Below are positions 1 through 8,117 of a stretch of DNA of 64,000 nt, piece by piece. The notes beneath the pieces were generated by a model. That model saw only the letters and a list, made by a program, of their open reading frames with translations, did no database searches and was not told where the DNA came from. Positions within the stretch are counted from its first letter, which is position 1. Each line of letters begins with the position of its first letter. A program made the translations under genes and the position numbers. Source of the DNA: JBFMDN01 sp040753915 (GTDB lineage Bacteria > Desulfobacterota > Desulfomonilia > Desulfomonilales > Desulfomonilaceae); assembly GCA_040753915.1 (NCBI GenBank), contig JBFMDN010000002.1, positions 120,978 through 184,977 on the forward strand, given 5' to 3'.

Positions 1-58
1 GAATAATCTTTCGGTCGCTTGCGGGCCCAGGGGGAACATCAGACGGGATGTCGTACAT
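1..58 (-). CDS. Possible 5' end of a gene leaving the window
   Basis: An ATG on the minus strand at 58 opens a frame that stays open to the window edge (19 codons). A weak ribosome-binding site (GGGTGA) lies about 5 bases before it. It follows the TIGR03943-type gene in the same direction, so it could be the next gene of that unit. Too little is visible to name a family. Confidence 0.25.
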   Translation of the reverse strand, partial: MYDIPSDVPPGPASDRKII

Positions 59-112
59 GCAGTTCACCCACAGACTGCAAGACCTCAGTCTGCTGAAAAC
101 GGATCGGTACGG

Positions 113-841
113 TCATTGGAAAATGTACTGAACCTGCGGAGGAGCGATCTCTTCTACGCTGCGGGCCTGGATGCGCGTGGCCTCATGGTCGTTGAACTTC
201 GACTTCTCGACTATCCCCTGCACCCGTACCCATGTGCCCGATTTCAGAGCGGAAGATCCTTGGAGCTTCACCAAAATCCCGATTGGACGTGCATCCGCGA
301 CACAGCACCATACGAGCAGACGATAACAGAAGAAGGTATCCTCTGGTAGCCGCTCATCCTGGTGAACTATTCCCATTGTCGATACTTCTGTGCCTACCAA
401 CTGGTCTCGGTTGGAAGCGAGGTCCAGCAGTGAATACTGGCCGTTGTGTTCCTTCTCGCCCCGAGGGCCCGTCGAAAGGGGACCCGATGGTCCAGCATCG
501 GTATACGATCCAGCAACCGATCTTTTCTCAAATGCCAGGGGGCTGAATTGAGAGGACAGAGCCAAAGGAAGATATAACAACGGCACGAGCAGCAGGCCTG
601 CCTGAATGAGGCCCCACACCGGCCGCCTTATCATCGGGGCTGTATGATAGGTGCCGAAGAAATAGACGAGGAGCACGCCGGTCCCCATTTTGAGCAGCCA
701 CCAAAAATCCGGGCTCAGAAGTTGCGCAACCGGCGGCGCGCCGCTAAGGTTCGTGATCAGGCCCACAAAGGTCCCGATCCAAGCCATGAGGACGAGGAGC
801 TTGAAGACCCGGGGCATTTCTTGAGCGCTGTCATTTTCCAA
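113..841 (-). CDS. TIGR03943/YcgQ-like membrane protein, permease partner
   Basis: About 242 residues: two or three hydrophobic segments in the first third, then a soluble C-terminal domain with the FFCYRLLVWCC and WVRVQGIVEK stretches typical of the TIGR03943/YcgQ (DUF1980) family. In this family the protein is normally encoded next to a YraQ-type permease, as here. I chose the TTG start at 841 because GGGAGAG lies just before it and it overlaps the permease stop by 11 bases, suggesting translational coupling. An ATG at 817 is the alternative. The permease link is family knowledge; a role in zinc or other metal handling is inferred from the neighbouring ZnuA-like gene. Confidence 0.8.
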   Translation of the reverse strand: MENDSAQEMPRVFKLLVLMAWIGTFVGLITNLSGAPPVAQLLSPDFWWLLKMGTGVLLVYFFGTYHTAPMIRRPVWGLIQAGLLLVPLLYLPLALSSQFSPLAFEKRSVAGSYTDAGPSGPLSTGPRGEKEHNGQYSLLDLASNRDQLVGTEVSTMGIVHQDERLPEDTFFCYRLLVWCCVADARPIGILVKLQGSSALKSGTWVRVQGIVEKSKFNDHEATRIQARSVEEIAPPQVQYIFQ

Positions 842-2072
842 AGGGACTCTCTCCCACGGTGTAATGCAACAAGAGCATGCATCCAAGCACCGCTGCAAAG
901 ACCGAAATGGCCAGCGACACAATCATACGCTTCTTGAAAACCGTGCCGTACAGCAGCATAAGCTTGATATCGAGCATGGGGCCAAGCACGAGGAATGCCA
1001 TCTGAGCTGAATAGGGCATTACTCCTCGGAACGCGTAGGCCACAAACGCGTCCGCTTCCGAGCACAGATTCAGCACCATCGCCAGACACATCATCATCGC
1101 TATGGCCATGCCCGGCGAGTCGCCGATACGGACGAAGGTCTCCAACCCGACCAAGGTCCTCAGGCCCGCAGCAACAAATGCCCCTATAATGAGGAATTTT
1201 CCCACCTCGAAGAAGTCGTCGCATCCGTGGCGGGATGCTTCTCCCAATCGCGACCAGAACCCGTGAGATCTTCCGTGAACGTCGTGCACATGGTGACAGC
1301 AGGAAGGGCTGCAATCGTTCGAGTTGTGGTAAGGGACTGTTACGTCCACTCTTCTCCACAGTTTCTGCAGGAAAAAGGCTATTCCTACGGCAATAATGTA
1401 CCCGCATACGAGGCGTGTGCCCACAAACATCCAATCGAATCGGTAGGCTATCGCAGTCGAGCTCGCGACGACCGGATTCACGATCGGCGCTGCAAGCAAG
1501 AATGCAACTGCTGCCGGAAATGGAACACCCTTCCCTATGAGACGCCTCACTACCGGAACAATTGCGCACTCACATACAGGGAAGATGATTCCAAGACCGG
1601 CAGCCAGGAAAACGGATGAGCTTTGCCTACCCTCGAGGGCACGGGTCAGGAGAGCCCGGGGAACGAAGGCCTCTACGAGCCCTCCCACAAATGTGCCCAA
1701 GAGCATGAACGGCACAGCCTCCACCACGATACCCAAGAAGGTTATCGAGAAGTCTCCCACCATGTCCCCGAACCCGAAGCGGGTCGCTGTTAGAAGGAGA
1801 CCCGCGGAGAACACCAGAAACGCGGCTTCCAAAACCAGTGCCAGTCTGGAGGCCACCGTAGTGGGGACCGCGTGAGCCACATGATCCGCAGCCTGACAGA
1901 TACCTGGAGATGCGGCCGAGCCGGACCGAGATTGACTGTCTGAAAAGTGCATGCCGAGACCTGTCGCGCCTTCTTTTTGGTGAGATACGTCCCGGGGGAA
2001 AGCTTCCGACGAGGGTATCATATTCTCGAGCCCCATGCCACACGAGGCGGTGGGGACCATTGGCTGTTTCAT
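831..2072 (-). CDS. YraQ-family (DUF318) permease
   Basis: A polytopic membrane protein of up to 413 residues with about eight hydrophobic segments. It has the family hallmarks FPVCECAIVPVVRRL, FLLAAPIVNPV and, in the second half, NLCSEADAFVA. A cytoplasmic or periplasmic loop near residues 245-270 is rich in His and Cys (CSPSCCHHVHDVHGRSH), which suggests metal binding. YraQ proteins are putative permeases of uncertain substrate. The divergent zinc-binding-protein gene and the shared operator candidate point to zinc, but this is inference. The long N-terminal region (about 70 residues before the first membrane segment) has no good ribosome-binding site, so the true start may be internal (ATG at 2021 or 1952). 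Confidence 0.82.
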   Translation of the reverse strand: MKQPMVPTASCGMGLENMIPSSEAFPRDVSHQKEGATGLGMHFSDSQSRSGSAASPGICQAADHVAHAVPTTVASRLALVLEAAFLVFSAGLLLTATRFGFGDMVGDFSITFLGIVVEAVPFMLLGTFVGGLVEAFVPRALLTRALEGRQSSSVFLAAGLGIIFPVCECAIVPVVRRLIGKGVPFPAAVAFLLAAPIVNPVVASSTAIAYRFDWMFVGTRLVCGYIIAVGIAFFLQKLWRRVDVTVPYHNSNDCSPSCCHHVHDVHGRSHGFWSRLGEASRHGCDDFFEVGKFLIIGAFVAAGLRTLVGLETFVRIGDSPGMAIAMMMCLAMVLNLCSEADAFVAYAFRGVMPYSAQMAFLVLGPMLDIKLMLLYGTVFKKRMIVSLAISVFAAVLGCMLLLHYTVGESPFGK

Positions 2073-2112
2073 GGAAGCGACCAGAAAATGGTTGACACGG
2101 CCCCCTCGCGTC

Positions 2113-2129
2113 GTAATACTCTGTATTAC
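2113..2129. promoter_or_regulatory. Palindromic operator candidate, Zur/Fur-like
   Basis: A perfect inverted repeat, GTAATA-N5-TATTAC, lies between the divergent permease and znuA-like genes, 53 bases before the znuA start. Its size and AT-rich arms resemble Fur-superfamily (Zur) operators. Given the zinc-binding protein next to it, a Zur site controlling both directions is the simplest reading. No regulator gene is in the window. Confidence 0.5.
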
Positions 2130-2181
2130 AGCACGGATGGCGCTTTAAGTGAAGCTCGGAACAGTAGGAGGAGTAGTGGCG

Positions 2182-3159
2182 ATGAAAACGTGCTTCATTG
2201 GGTTGGCCGCGGTCTTTTGCATGACCTTTGTCTGTGCAGCGGACGCGCTGCCAAAGGAAGGCTCGGATACCGTCAAGGCTTTTGTGAGCATACTTCCCCA
2301 GAAGTACTTCTTGGAAAGGGTCGGCGGGGACCGTGTGCGCGTGAGTGTACTGGTCGGTCCCGGGAGCTCTCCTCACACGTATGAGCCGACTCCTAGACAG
2401 ATGACTGAATTGGCGCAAGCTGACATCTTCTTTCGCATTGGTGTCCCGTTTGAAAATGTGGTCATGCCCAAGATCCAGGCCTTGCACAAGGGCTTGACCG
2501 TGGTAGACACCCGCGACGGTATCGAGCTACGCAAGTCGGACGAAGACCATAATCACGAAGCGCATACGCCTAAACCCCACAAGCACGACTCGGCACAAGG
2601 CCGCGCCAAGCTCAATCACAAGCACCGTTCCGAAGCTGAGGACGATCATCATCACGAAGCGGGTGAGCTGGATCCCCACATTTGGCTCGATCCTGTCCTG
2701 GTCAAACGACAGGCTGAGACAATGTGCAGTGCACTGATCAAGATCGATCCCGCACACGAGAAAACGTATCGTGAGAATCTGAAGAAGTTTGAGAGCGACC
2801 TCGACGAAGTCAATTCCCTCGTGGCCAAGGCCCTGTCCAGGGTGAAGGGCAAGGAGATCTTCGTGTTTCATCCTGCGTACGGCTACTTCGCAGACAGGTA
2901 CGGTCTCAAGCAGAGGGCCGTGGAAACGGGTGGCAAGGAGCCCGGCGCCAAACAGCTCGCCGCTTTGATTGACAGAGCCAAGAAGGCCGGCGTAAAGGTA
3001 ATTTTTGTCCAGCCTCAATTTGACCGGAAAAACGCAACAACTATCGCACGAGCGATCGGCGGTGCCGTGATTCCTCTGGACCCGTTGGCACCCGATTACC
3101 TGGAAAATCTCAGAGACATGGCACGAAAGGTGGAATCAGCCCTTTCAGCTCAGCAATAG
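2182..3159 (+). CDS. znuA: ZnuA-like metal ABC transporter binding protein
   Basis: A 325-residue periplasmic solute-binding protein of the cluster A-1 (ZnuA/TroA) family. It has a signal peptide ending near VCAADA, then VSILPQKYFLERVGGDRV and the metal-ligand-containing PGSSPHTYEPTP. A His/Asp-rich charged loop follows (NHEAH, KPHKH, NHKH, DDHHHEAGELDPHIW), and the C-terminal half carries FVFHPAYGYFADRYGL. The His-rich loop is characteristic of the zinc-specific members. The ATG at 2182 follows AGGAGG by 10 bases and is preferred over the upstream ATG at 2149. No znuB or znuC is adjacent, so the membrane and ATPase subunits must lie elsewhere, or the YraQ permease is its functional neighbour (inference). 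Confidence 0.9.
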   Translation: MKTCFIGLAAVFCMTFVCAADALPKEGSDTVKAFVSILPQKYFLERVGGDRVRVSVLVGPGSSPHTYEPTPRQMTELAQADIFFRIGVPFENVVMPKIQALHKGLTVVDTRDGIELRKSDEDHNHEAHTPKPHKHDSAQGRAKLNHKHRSEAEDDHHHEAGELDPHIWLDPVLVKRQAETMCSALIKIDPAHEKTYRENLKKFESDLDEVNSLVAKALSRVKGKEIFVFHPAYGYFADRYGLKQRAVETGGKEPGAKQLAALIDRAKKAGVKVIFVQPQFDRKNATTIARAIGGAVIPLDPLAPDYLENLRDMARKVESALSAQQ

Positions 3160-3265
3160 AGCTCTCTCTCTGCCTTTGCCGTTCGGAAGAGCGTACTGAC
3201 CGGCCGCGGCGCTTCTCCGAAGGCCCCTCCACCACAGTCACACGGCAACGTGTTTGAATAATGGG

Positions 3266-3288
3266 AAGGGCGGAGAAATTCCGCCCTT
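3266..3288 (+). terminator. Hairpin downstream of znuA-like gene
   Basis: A nine-base-pair stem (AAGGGCGGA/TCCGCCCTT) with a five-base loop lies 107 bases after the stop. Only three T residues close the stem, so it is a moderate candidate. It could serve both znuA and the convergent small gene at 3327-3536. Confidence 0.5.
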
Positions 3289-3326
3289 TACCAAAACCGA
3301 ATCAAGGAAAGGATCGTCAGCAGGTC

Positions 3327-3536
3327 TTATTTGCATCGTCTGTCAAAGGTCGAGCAATAGGCATTCTTCAAACCCATATGAGCCGGAGCATAAACTATCG
3401 GTCTCGTTCTCTGTTCTGAGAGAGCGATCTGGAGATGACGTCCCTCCGAGCACATGCAGTTGCTCACGCTCGAGTACGCATCGACAAAGTTTTCCTCCGC
3501 AGACTCAATGACGTCTGATCGTTCAAATGTTTTCAT
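3327..3536 (-). CDS. Small Cys-containing protein of unknown function
   Basis: A 69-residue protein that I do not recognise. Its ATG at 3536 is preceded by GGAGG at a five-base spacing, which is the main reason to accept it as real. It has no membrane segment. Cysteines occur as a CMC pair near the middle and two more near the C-terminus, and the N-terminal third is acidic. It lies downstream of the Lon-like gene on the same strand with a 240-base gap. A longer reading frame (to 3638) has no ribosome-binding site. Confidence 0.5.
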   Translation of the reverse strand: MKTFERSDVIESAEENFVDAYSSVSNCMCSEGRHLQIALSEQRTRPIVYAPAHMGLKNAYCSTFDRRCK

Positions 3537-3715
3537 ATCGGCCTCCGATCTCGGGCACTCCTGCCTGAGACAGTTCAGATTCTTCGTACCGGACGCAATT
3601 CCTAGAAAGATCCTAAGCATTAAGTCTTGGGCGCGCAAGGCGGCCCCACCGCTGATGGGTCGGATGAGACACCACTGTGGGAATTTTCACGCAAGTCCAT
3701 TTCAGAGCAGAGATA

Positions 3716-3736
3716 CCGGCGAGACGCCGGCGCTAC
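3716..3736. repeat. REP-like palindrome with CTAC tail
   Basis: CCGGCG-AGA-CGCCGG is followed by CGCTAC. The layout, a short GC-rich hairpin then a CTAC tail, matches that of the 76-78 bp repeats at 5924-6110, though the stem sequence differs. It is probably a single REP-type unit. Confidence 0.45.
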
Positions 3737-3779
3737 GGGAAATTCGCGATGAAATCCCAGCGGCAGTAGGCGGTCCGAA

Positions 3780-5813
3780 TCACTGGAAGGGTTTGGGGGC
3801 CACTTTCTGGAGGACGATGTCGACCAGCTCCCGGATGTCTGTAGCCTCGATGATCTCCATCCCTTCTCGCGCACGTTCGGAAAGGCCTGCGATTTCAGTA
3901 CGATTTTCCCTCGGAAAGACGATGACTTTGACCCCTGCTCGCTGGGCGGCCAGAGTCTTTTCTCGTATGCCGCTGACCGGCAGGATTCGTCCGCTCAAGC
4001 TGATTTCTCCGCTGAGAGCTACATCTCTTCGAGCAGGTCTTCCTGTAAGTAGCGAGATCAGGGCCAGCGCGATAGTGATTCCGGCTGAGGGCCCGTCCTT
4101 GGGAATCGCTCCTGCAGGAATGTGGATGTGAATGTCGCTTTGTGCGAAGAAGTCCGGATCGATATGCAGCTCGTTTGCATTGCTCCTGATGAAGCTCAAC
4201 GCTGTTTGCGCCGATTCCCGGAGGATTTCGCCGAGAGAGCCGGTCAATATAAGCTTTTGAGATCCCCTCATGCAGGTAGTTTCGACCGAGATGATTTCTC
4301 CCCCCATCTCTGTCCAGACCAGACCGGTGGTTATGCCCAGTCGACTCTCCTCCTGGGCCATCTCATGGTTGAATTTCCGGGGTCCGAGAAGCTCAGAAAC
4401 CAGGGATCCGTCGACGGTTACAGCCTCGGACCGCTTTTCGTCGCGTCTGAGGTGATCCAAGGCTAATTTCCGGCATACAGCCGAGATATTCCTATCGAGG
4501 TTCCTTACGCCGGCCTCTCTGGTGTAATGGCGAATGATACTCGTTAGGGCCTCACCTGTGAAGGTAACGCTCCTGGGGCTGAGCCCGCTATCCCTCAGTT
4601 GATGAGGAATCAGATGATTCTGGGCTATTGTCACTTTTTCGTATTCAGCGTAACCAGGGAAATCAATAATTTCAAGGCGATCTCGCAAAGCCGCCGGAAG
4701 GTTGTCCACGAGGTTGGCAGTGGCAATGAACATCACGCTGGAGAGATCAAAAGGAACGTCCAGGTAGTGGTCCCGAAAGTTCCGATTCTGTTCCGGATCC
4801 AGGATCTCCAGAAAAACGGACGCCGGATCTCCTCTAAAGTCCTGGCCTATCTTATCCAACTCATCAAGCATGAAGACCGGGTTCTTGACTCCCAGGTCCC
4901 GAATTTCGGTGATGATGCGGCCGGGCATGGCACCGACATACGTCCTTCGATGTCCCCTCAGCTCAGCCTCGTCTCTCAGACCCGCGAGAGAAAAACGTGT
5001 GAATTTGCGCTCCAGCGATTCTGCTATCGCCCGGCCTATTGATGTCTTTCCGGTGCCCGGTGGTCCCGCAAAGCAGAGAATCGGACCTCGCGTGAACTGC
5101 ATGCGTCCTCTACGCTCGATGATGTTCCGAACAGTGCTCCGCACTTCATCGAGCTTGAACGGCTTGGTGAGATAGTGAGAAGCTCCGCCCGTGAGAGCGG
5201 CCACCGCTGAATCAACGCTGGCGTACGCCGTAATCACTACGATGTCGCATGGATATGAAGATCCCTTGATGGCTTCCAGGAGCCGGAGTCCGTCCATCTT
5301 CTCCATCTTCACATCAGTGATCACCAGGTCTATGTCTTGCCGTTCCAGCTCTTCAAGAGCGTCCAGCCCATTTGCAGCCGTTGTGACTTCATATCCCTCC
5401 TTCAAAAGGACGTGTGCCAGGTTCTTACGAGCCATTTCCTCATCATCAACGACCAGAATTCGCCACGTCCGCATGCTCTTGAGCTTCCTGATCGCAAGAA
5501 ACTCCATGACACGCTCTTTCACGTGTCCGAGTCCCGAGTGACTCATCTCCAGCACCGATTCTGCCCGTTTGAGATCGAAATTGTCTTCGGTGAAGGTATG
5601 CCAGGGAAGGGAAACCAGATATTCCAGGTAATTCAGGCCAATGGTATATTCTGCAATCGCAGGATCGGTCTTCTGGAGCCGCTCTAACTCCTTAGCAGCG
5701 ATTTTCATGACCGCTTCGGGCAGCTGGGCTCTCTCCACCGCGGCACGAAGATCCAGGATTTCCTGCGGGACTGCCGGCGAATCCTCCTCTTTCGGCTTTC
5801 GAAAAAATGTCAC
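3780..5813 (-). CDS. Lon-type ATP-dependent protease with inserted response-regulator domain
   Basis: A 677-residue protein. From the GTG start (GAAGGAG seven bases upstream) the order is: a short helical region resembling the segment before the Lon ATPase (about 15-110, ending VKERVMEFLAIRKL); a complete receiver domain (about 117-232, with the DD pair in ILVVDDEE, phospho-acceptor Asp167 in VITDVKMEKMDG, and TKPF); an AAA+ module (Walker A GPPGTGKTS near 250, HRRTYVGAMPG, Walker B VFMLDELDK near 315); and an S16 protease domain with catalytic Ser576 (KDGPSAG) and Lys619 (REKTLAAQ). The N-terminal LON substrate-binding domain is absent. All catalytic residues are present. The receiver sits exactly where normal Lon passes from helical bundle to ATPase, so phosphorylation could gate proteolysis (inference). 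Such fusions are annotated in some other deltaproteobacteria. Confidence 0.93.
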   Translation of the reverse strand: MTFFRKPKEEDSPAVPQEILDLRAAVERAQLPEAVMKIAAKELERLQKTDPAIAEYTIGLNYLEYLVSLPWHTFTEDNFDLKRAESVLEMSHSGLGHVKERVMEFLAIRKLKSMRTWRILVVDDEEMARKNLAHVLLKEGYEVTTAANGLDALEELERQDIDLVITDVKMEKMDGLRLLEAIKGSSYPCDIVVITAYASVDSAVAALTGGASHYLTKPFKLDEVRSTVRNIIERRGRMQFTRGPILCFAGPPGTGKTSIGRAIAESLERKFTRFSLAGLRDEAELRGHRRTYVGAMPGRIITEIRDLGVKNPVFMLDELDKIGQDFRGDPASVFLEILDPEQNRNFRDHYLDVPFDLSSVMFIATANLVDNLPAALRDRLEIIDFPGYAEYEKVTIAQNHLIPHQLRDSGLSPRSVTFTGEALTSIIRHYTREAGVRNLDRNISAVCRKLALDHLRRDEKRSEAVTVDGSLVSELLGPRKFNHEMAQEESRLGITTGLVWTEMGGEIISVETTCMRGSQKLILTGSLGEILRESAQTALSFIRSNANELHIDPDFFAQSDIHIHIPAGAIPKDGPSAGITIALALISLLTGRPARRDVALSGEISLSGRILPVSGIREKTLAAQRAGVKVIVFPRENRTEIAGLSERAREGMEIIEATDIRELVDIVLQKVAPKPFQ

Positions 5814-5923
5814 GTGTTTGCTCCTTCGCTGACAGGATGCTTCATTATAGTGATGCCGCAAAGTTAGGTCAAATCGTAGGGGACGCCAGAATCTGCCGTC
5901 AGTGGCCATCATTTTCTCAAGAA

Positions 5924-6110
5924 TGCAGGCTAAAAGCCTGCACTACGGGCTGACTTTTCCGGCCTTGTAGGGTAGCCTTTCCATGCTCCCAAATCCGAAG
6001 ATGCAGGCTGGAAAGCCTGCACTACAGGCTGACTTTTCCCTTGTAGGGTGGCCTTTCCAGGCTGCCAAATCCGAAGATGCAGGCTAAAAGCCTGCACTAC
6101 AGGACTGCCC
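5924..6110. repeat. Tandem 76-78 bp repeats with REP-like palindromes
   Basis: Three copies of TGCAGGCTNNAAAGCCTGCACTAC-like hairpin units start at 5924, 6002 and 6078. They are separated by similar 53-55 base spacers containing GACTTTTCC and TTGTAGGGT. The third copy runs into a partial spacer. The array lies in the intergenic region upstream of the Lon-like gene and of the divergent TauE operon. Confidence 0.85.
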
Positions 6111-6210
6111 TACAATTTTTGGGGCCCCACGCATCGTGAACGATTCCCTTTGATCTTACGTTCGCACCCTGCGCGCTGTTCGAGAGAAATGGCTTCGCAG
6201 CGAGGGCTAT

Positions 6211-6315
6211 TGTTGCAGGATACAACACGCTGTCTTCTTGCCGCCACATACTGGCAGGCACCTGATATTCATTTCGATTGCGTCCGCTGACATCCGAATG
6301 TTGCAAAATGCCACA
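6211..6315. promoter_or_regulatory. Paired activator sites (UAS) for the TauE operon
   Basis: Two near-palindromes of the form TGTTGCA-N3-TGCAACA lie at 6211-6227 (one mismatch) and 6299-6315 (one mismatch), 88 bases centre to centre. They are 78-194 bases upstream of a sigma-54-like promoter. The same motif occurs twice upstream of the gene at 12338. This is the arrangement expected for an NtrC-family activator, and one is encoded at 9017-10378. Confidence 0.65.
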
Positions 6316-6392
6316 CGGATCGGTGCCTCAATCTTCCTCATCATCTGCAGAGAATACCAGTTGTATCGCTATGTTAACCAGCCTCTCCCCTG

Positions 6393-6408
6393 TGGCACGG
6401 AAATTGAC
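6393..6408 (+). promoter_or_regulatory. Sigma-54-like promoter
   Basis: TGGCAC-N5-TTGAC keeps the -24 element exactly and the GG-N10-G spacing. The -12 element has TTGA instead of TTGC. The predicted transcript start is near 6419, giving a 33-base leader before the ATG at 6452. Confidence 0.5.
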
Positions 6409-6451
6409 TTCCTTTCAGCATGGAGACTTGCTGAGAGAAAGGAATATCCAA

Positions 6452-6628
6452 ATGAAACAGTGGAAGAGAAAGTTCGAGGCACTTGCCTGTGCGGTCGCGT
6501 TTGCAGAGGCAGCGGAATGGAAGACTGCAATGGAGCTCGCCTCGCAGTCCAATCGTCCTGCCAAGAGACCGTCGGCCAAGGACGAGCAGAGAATGAGGCT
6601 TAAGCCTGACAAGAGGCTGCGCGTTTAG
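6452..6628 (+). CDS. Small 'FAEA' protein, first gene of TauE operon
   Basis: A 58-residue soluble protein with ribosome-binding site AAAGGA eight bases before its ATG. Its centre reads AVAFAEAAEWKTAMELA, a short helical motif that recurs at the N-terminus of the Usp-type protein at 12338 (AITFAEAGDYVAAREFL). The C-terminal third is basic. From memory, small proteins with a FAEAGE-type motif occur in other deltaproteobacteria beside stress genes; their function is unknown to me. It is followed after 58 bases by a small membrane protein and then the permease. Confidence 0.65.
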   Translation: MKQWKRKFEALACAVAFAEAAEWKTAMELASQSNRPAKRPSAKDEQRMRLKPDKRLRV

Positions 6629-6686
6629 GTTTCGGTGACTTCAGGATTTGGATCGAATTTTCAACGCAAGAAAGGGGACGTTAGAA

Positions 6687-7007
6687 ATGCCTCAGCCGGT
6701 ATCTGGCGGTAGAAAAGGGAATCTTGTCGGACAAACGCTCCTGTTTGGGGCAATGAGCGCAGCGCTCTATTTTCTCGTATTGGGCAATTCAACAACCGTG
6801 ATGGAGTATTTTACTCGAGGAGGCTACTACGCCGCTCTTCCAGTCCTTACGGTGTTCATCTTCTCTTTTGTTCATGGCACCTTTGCGAGCAAGCTGTGGA
6901 GTGCTCTCGGGGTAGAAGCAATAACGAAGCCCACATCGCCACGAGCGGAGCGACCTGCCCCCCGTCCAGCGCGACGTCCGGATACCCGCCCTCGTTTGCG
7001 AGTATGA
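6687..7007 (+). CDS. Small two-helix membrane protein
   Basis: A 106-residue protein. Two predicted membrane helices (about residues 14-34 and 49-68) are followed by a Pro/Arg-rich cytoplasmic-type tail. The ATG at 6687 has AAAGGGG upstream and is preferred over 6648. I do not recognise a family. Its position between the FAEA protein and the TauE-like permease (33-base gap) suggests it is an accessory part of that transporter. Confidence 0.65.
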   Translation: MPQPVSGGRKGNLVGQTLLFGAMSAALYFLVLGNSTTVMEYFTRGGYYAALPVLTVFIFSFVHGTFASKLWSALGVEAITKPTSPRAERPAPRPARRPDTRPRLRV

Positions 7008-7040
7008 GTGGCTCTATGCAGTATTAAGGAGGAGTTCCAA

Positions 7041-8117
7041 ATGCATGATGCATTGACAAGCAATATTCAGTTCATTGATCTTAGTTGGGGAATAGCTGCT
7101 TACCTGTTCATCGTCGGATTCATCGGCGGTCTGGTCAGTGGGTTTATCGGCTCAGGAGGAGCCTTCGTTCTTACGCCGGGCATGATGAGCCTCGGTGTGC
7201 CTGCAGCGGTTGCTGTCGCGAGCAACATGTGCCACAAGTTCCCGAAAGCTATGGTGGGAGCGTACAAGAGATACAAGTATGGTCAGGTCGATCTCAAGTT
7301 GGGAATCATGATGGCCGCCACTGCCACCATCGGCGTTCAGGTCGGCATCAAGATCCAGGAGATGATTCTTGCCCGTTGGGGGGAAGCGGGCTCGAACCTG
7401 TATGTCAGTCTCTCATTCGTGTTCGTCCTTATAACGGTAGGCGGATATGTGTTCTATGACGCATATAAACTTTCCAGATCCAGCGAGGAGGAAAGTGGCA
7501 CGCCAGCACTTGCAGCATGGCTGCAAAAGATCGAGCTTCCCCCCATGATTTACTTCAAGACCGCAAATCTTCGGATTTCGTTATGGTTCACTGTGCCGGT
7601 CGGCTTCTTGACGGGAATGCTTGCCGCAACGATAGCGGTCGGGGGATTTGTCGGAGTCCCGGGAATGATTTACGTCATCGGGGCGTCAGGACTTGTTGCC
7701 TCTGCTACCGAGCTTGTTATCGCCTTCATCATGGGGTTCGGCGGCACGGTGAAATGGGCCATCAATGGTATGGTGGACATCCGACTAACCTTGATCATAC
7801 TTGCAGGATCACTCTTGGGGGTTCAGCTTGGTGCCATCGGCACGACGTACGTCAAAGAGCACATGATCAAGGTAGTCATGGGATCCATCATGCTCATCGT
7901 CGCTCTGAGCCGGGGATTGGCGGTTCCGAAGTACTTGGGAGAGCTCGGGGTGATCTCGATCGGTGATTCGATGACATCCATGCTCATGACAGCGAGCTTC
8001 GCGTCCATGTGCTTTGCCCTTGGTGTCGGCGCGGTGATCATACTTGCGAGCATGATCAAGGCAAAGCGTAGCTATGCCGCGCCAGCACTTACACAGGAAA
8101 GCTTCGATCATGTTTGA
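7041..8117 (+). CDS. TauE/SafE-family anion permease
   Basis: A 358-residue inner-membrane protein with about eight helices in two repeats. Each repeat opens with the family signature (GGLVSGFIGSGGAFVLTPGM near residue 27, and GMLAATIAVGGFVGVPGMIY in the second half). TauE/SafE proteins export or import sulfite, sulfonates and related anions; the substrate here is not determined by the sequence. The ATG at 7041 follows AAGGAGG. The last eight bases overlap the UspA gene, so the two are translationally coupled. Confidence 0.9.
   Translation: MHDALTSNIQFIDLSWGIAAYLFIVGFIGGLVSGFIGSGGAFVLTPGMMSLGVPAAVAVASNMCHKFPKAMVGAYKRYKYGQVDLKLGIMMAATATIGVQVGIKIQEMILARWGEAGSNLYVSLSFVFVLITVGGYVFYDAYKLSRSSEEESGTPALAAWLQKIELPPMIYFKTANLRISLWFTVPVGFLTGMLAATIAVGGFVGVPGMIYVIGASGLVASATELVIAFIMGFGGTVKWAINGMVDIRLTLIILAGSLLGVQLGAIGTTYVKEHMIKVVMGSIMLIVALSRGLAVPKYLGELGVISIGDSMTSMLMTASFASMCFALGVGAVIILASMIKAKRSYAAPALTQESFDHV

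Noticed and set aside
757..1569. 270-codon minus-strand frame inside the YraQ gene region
   Set aside because: It is an alternate frame of the permease gene, with no domain and Arg/Ser/Cys-rich composition typical of a shadow.
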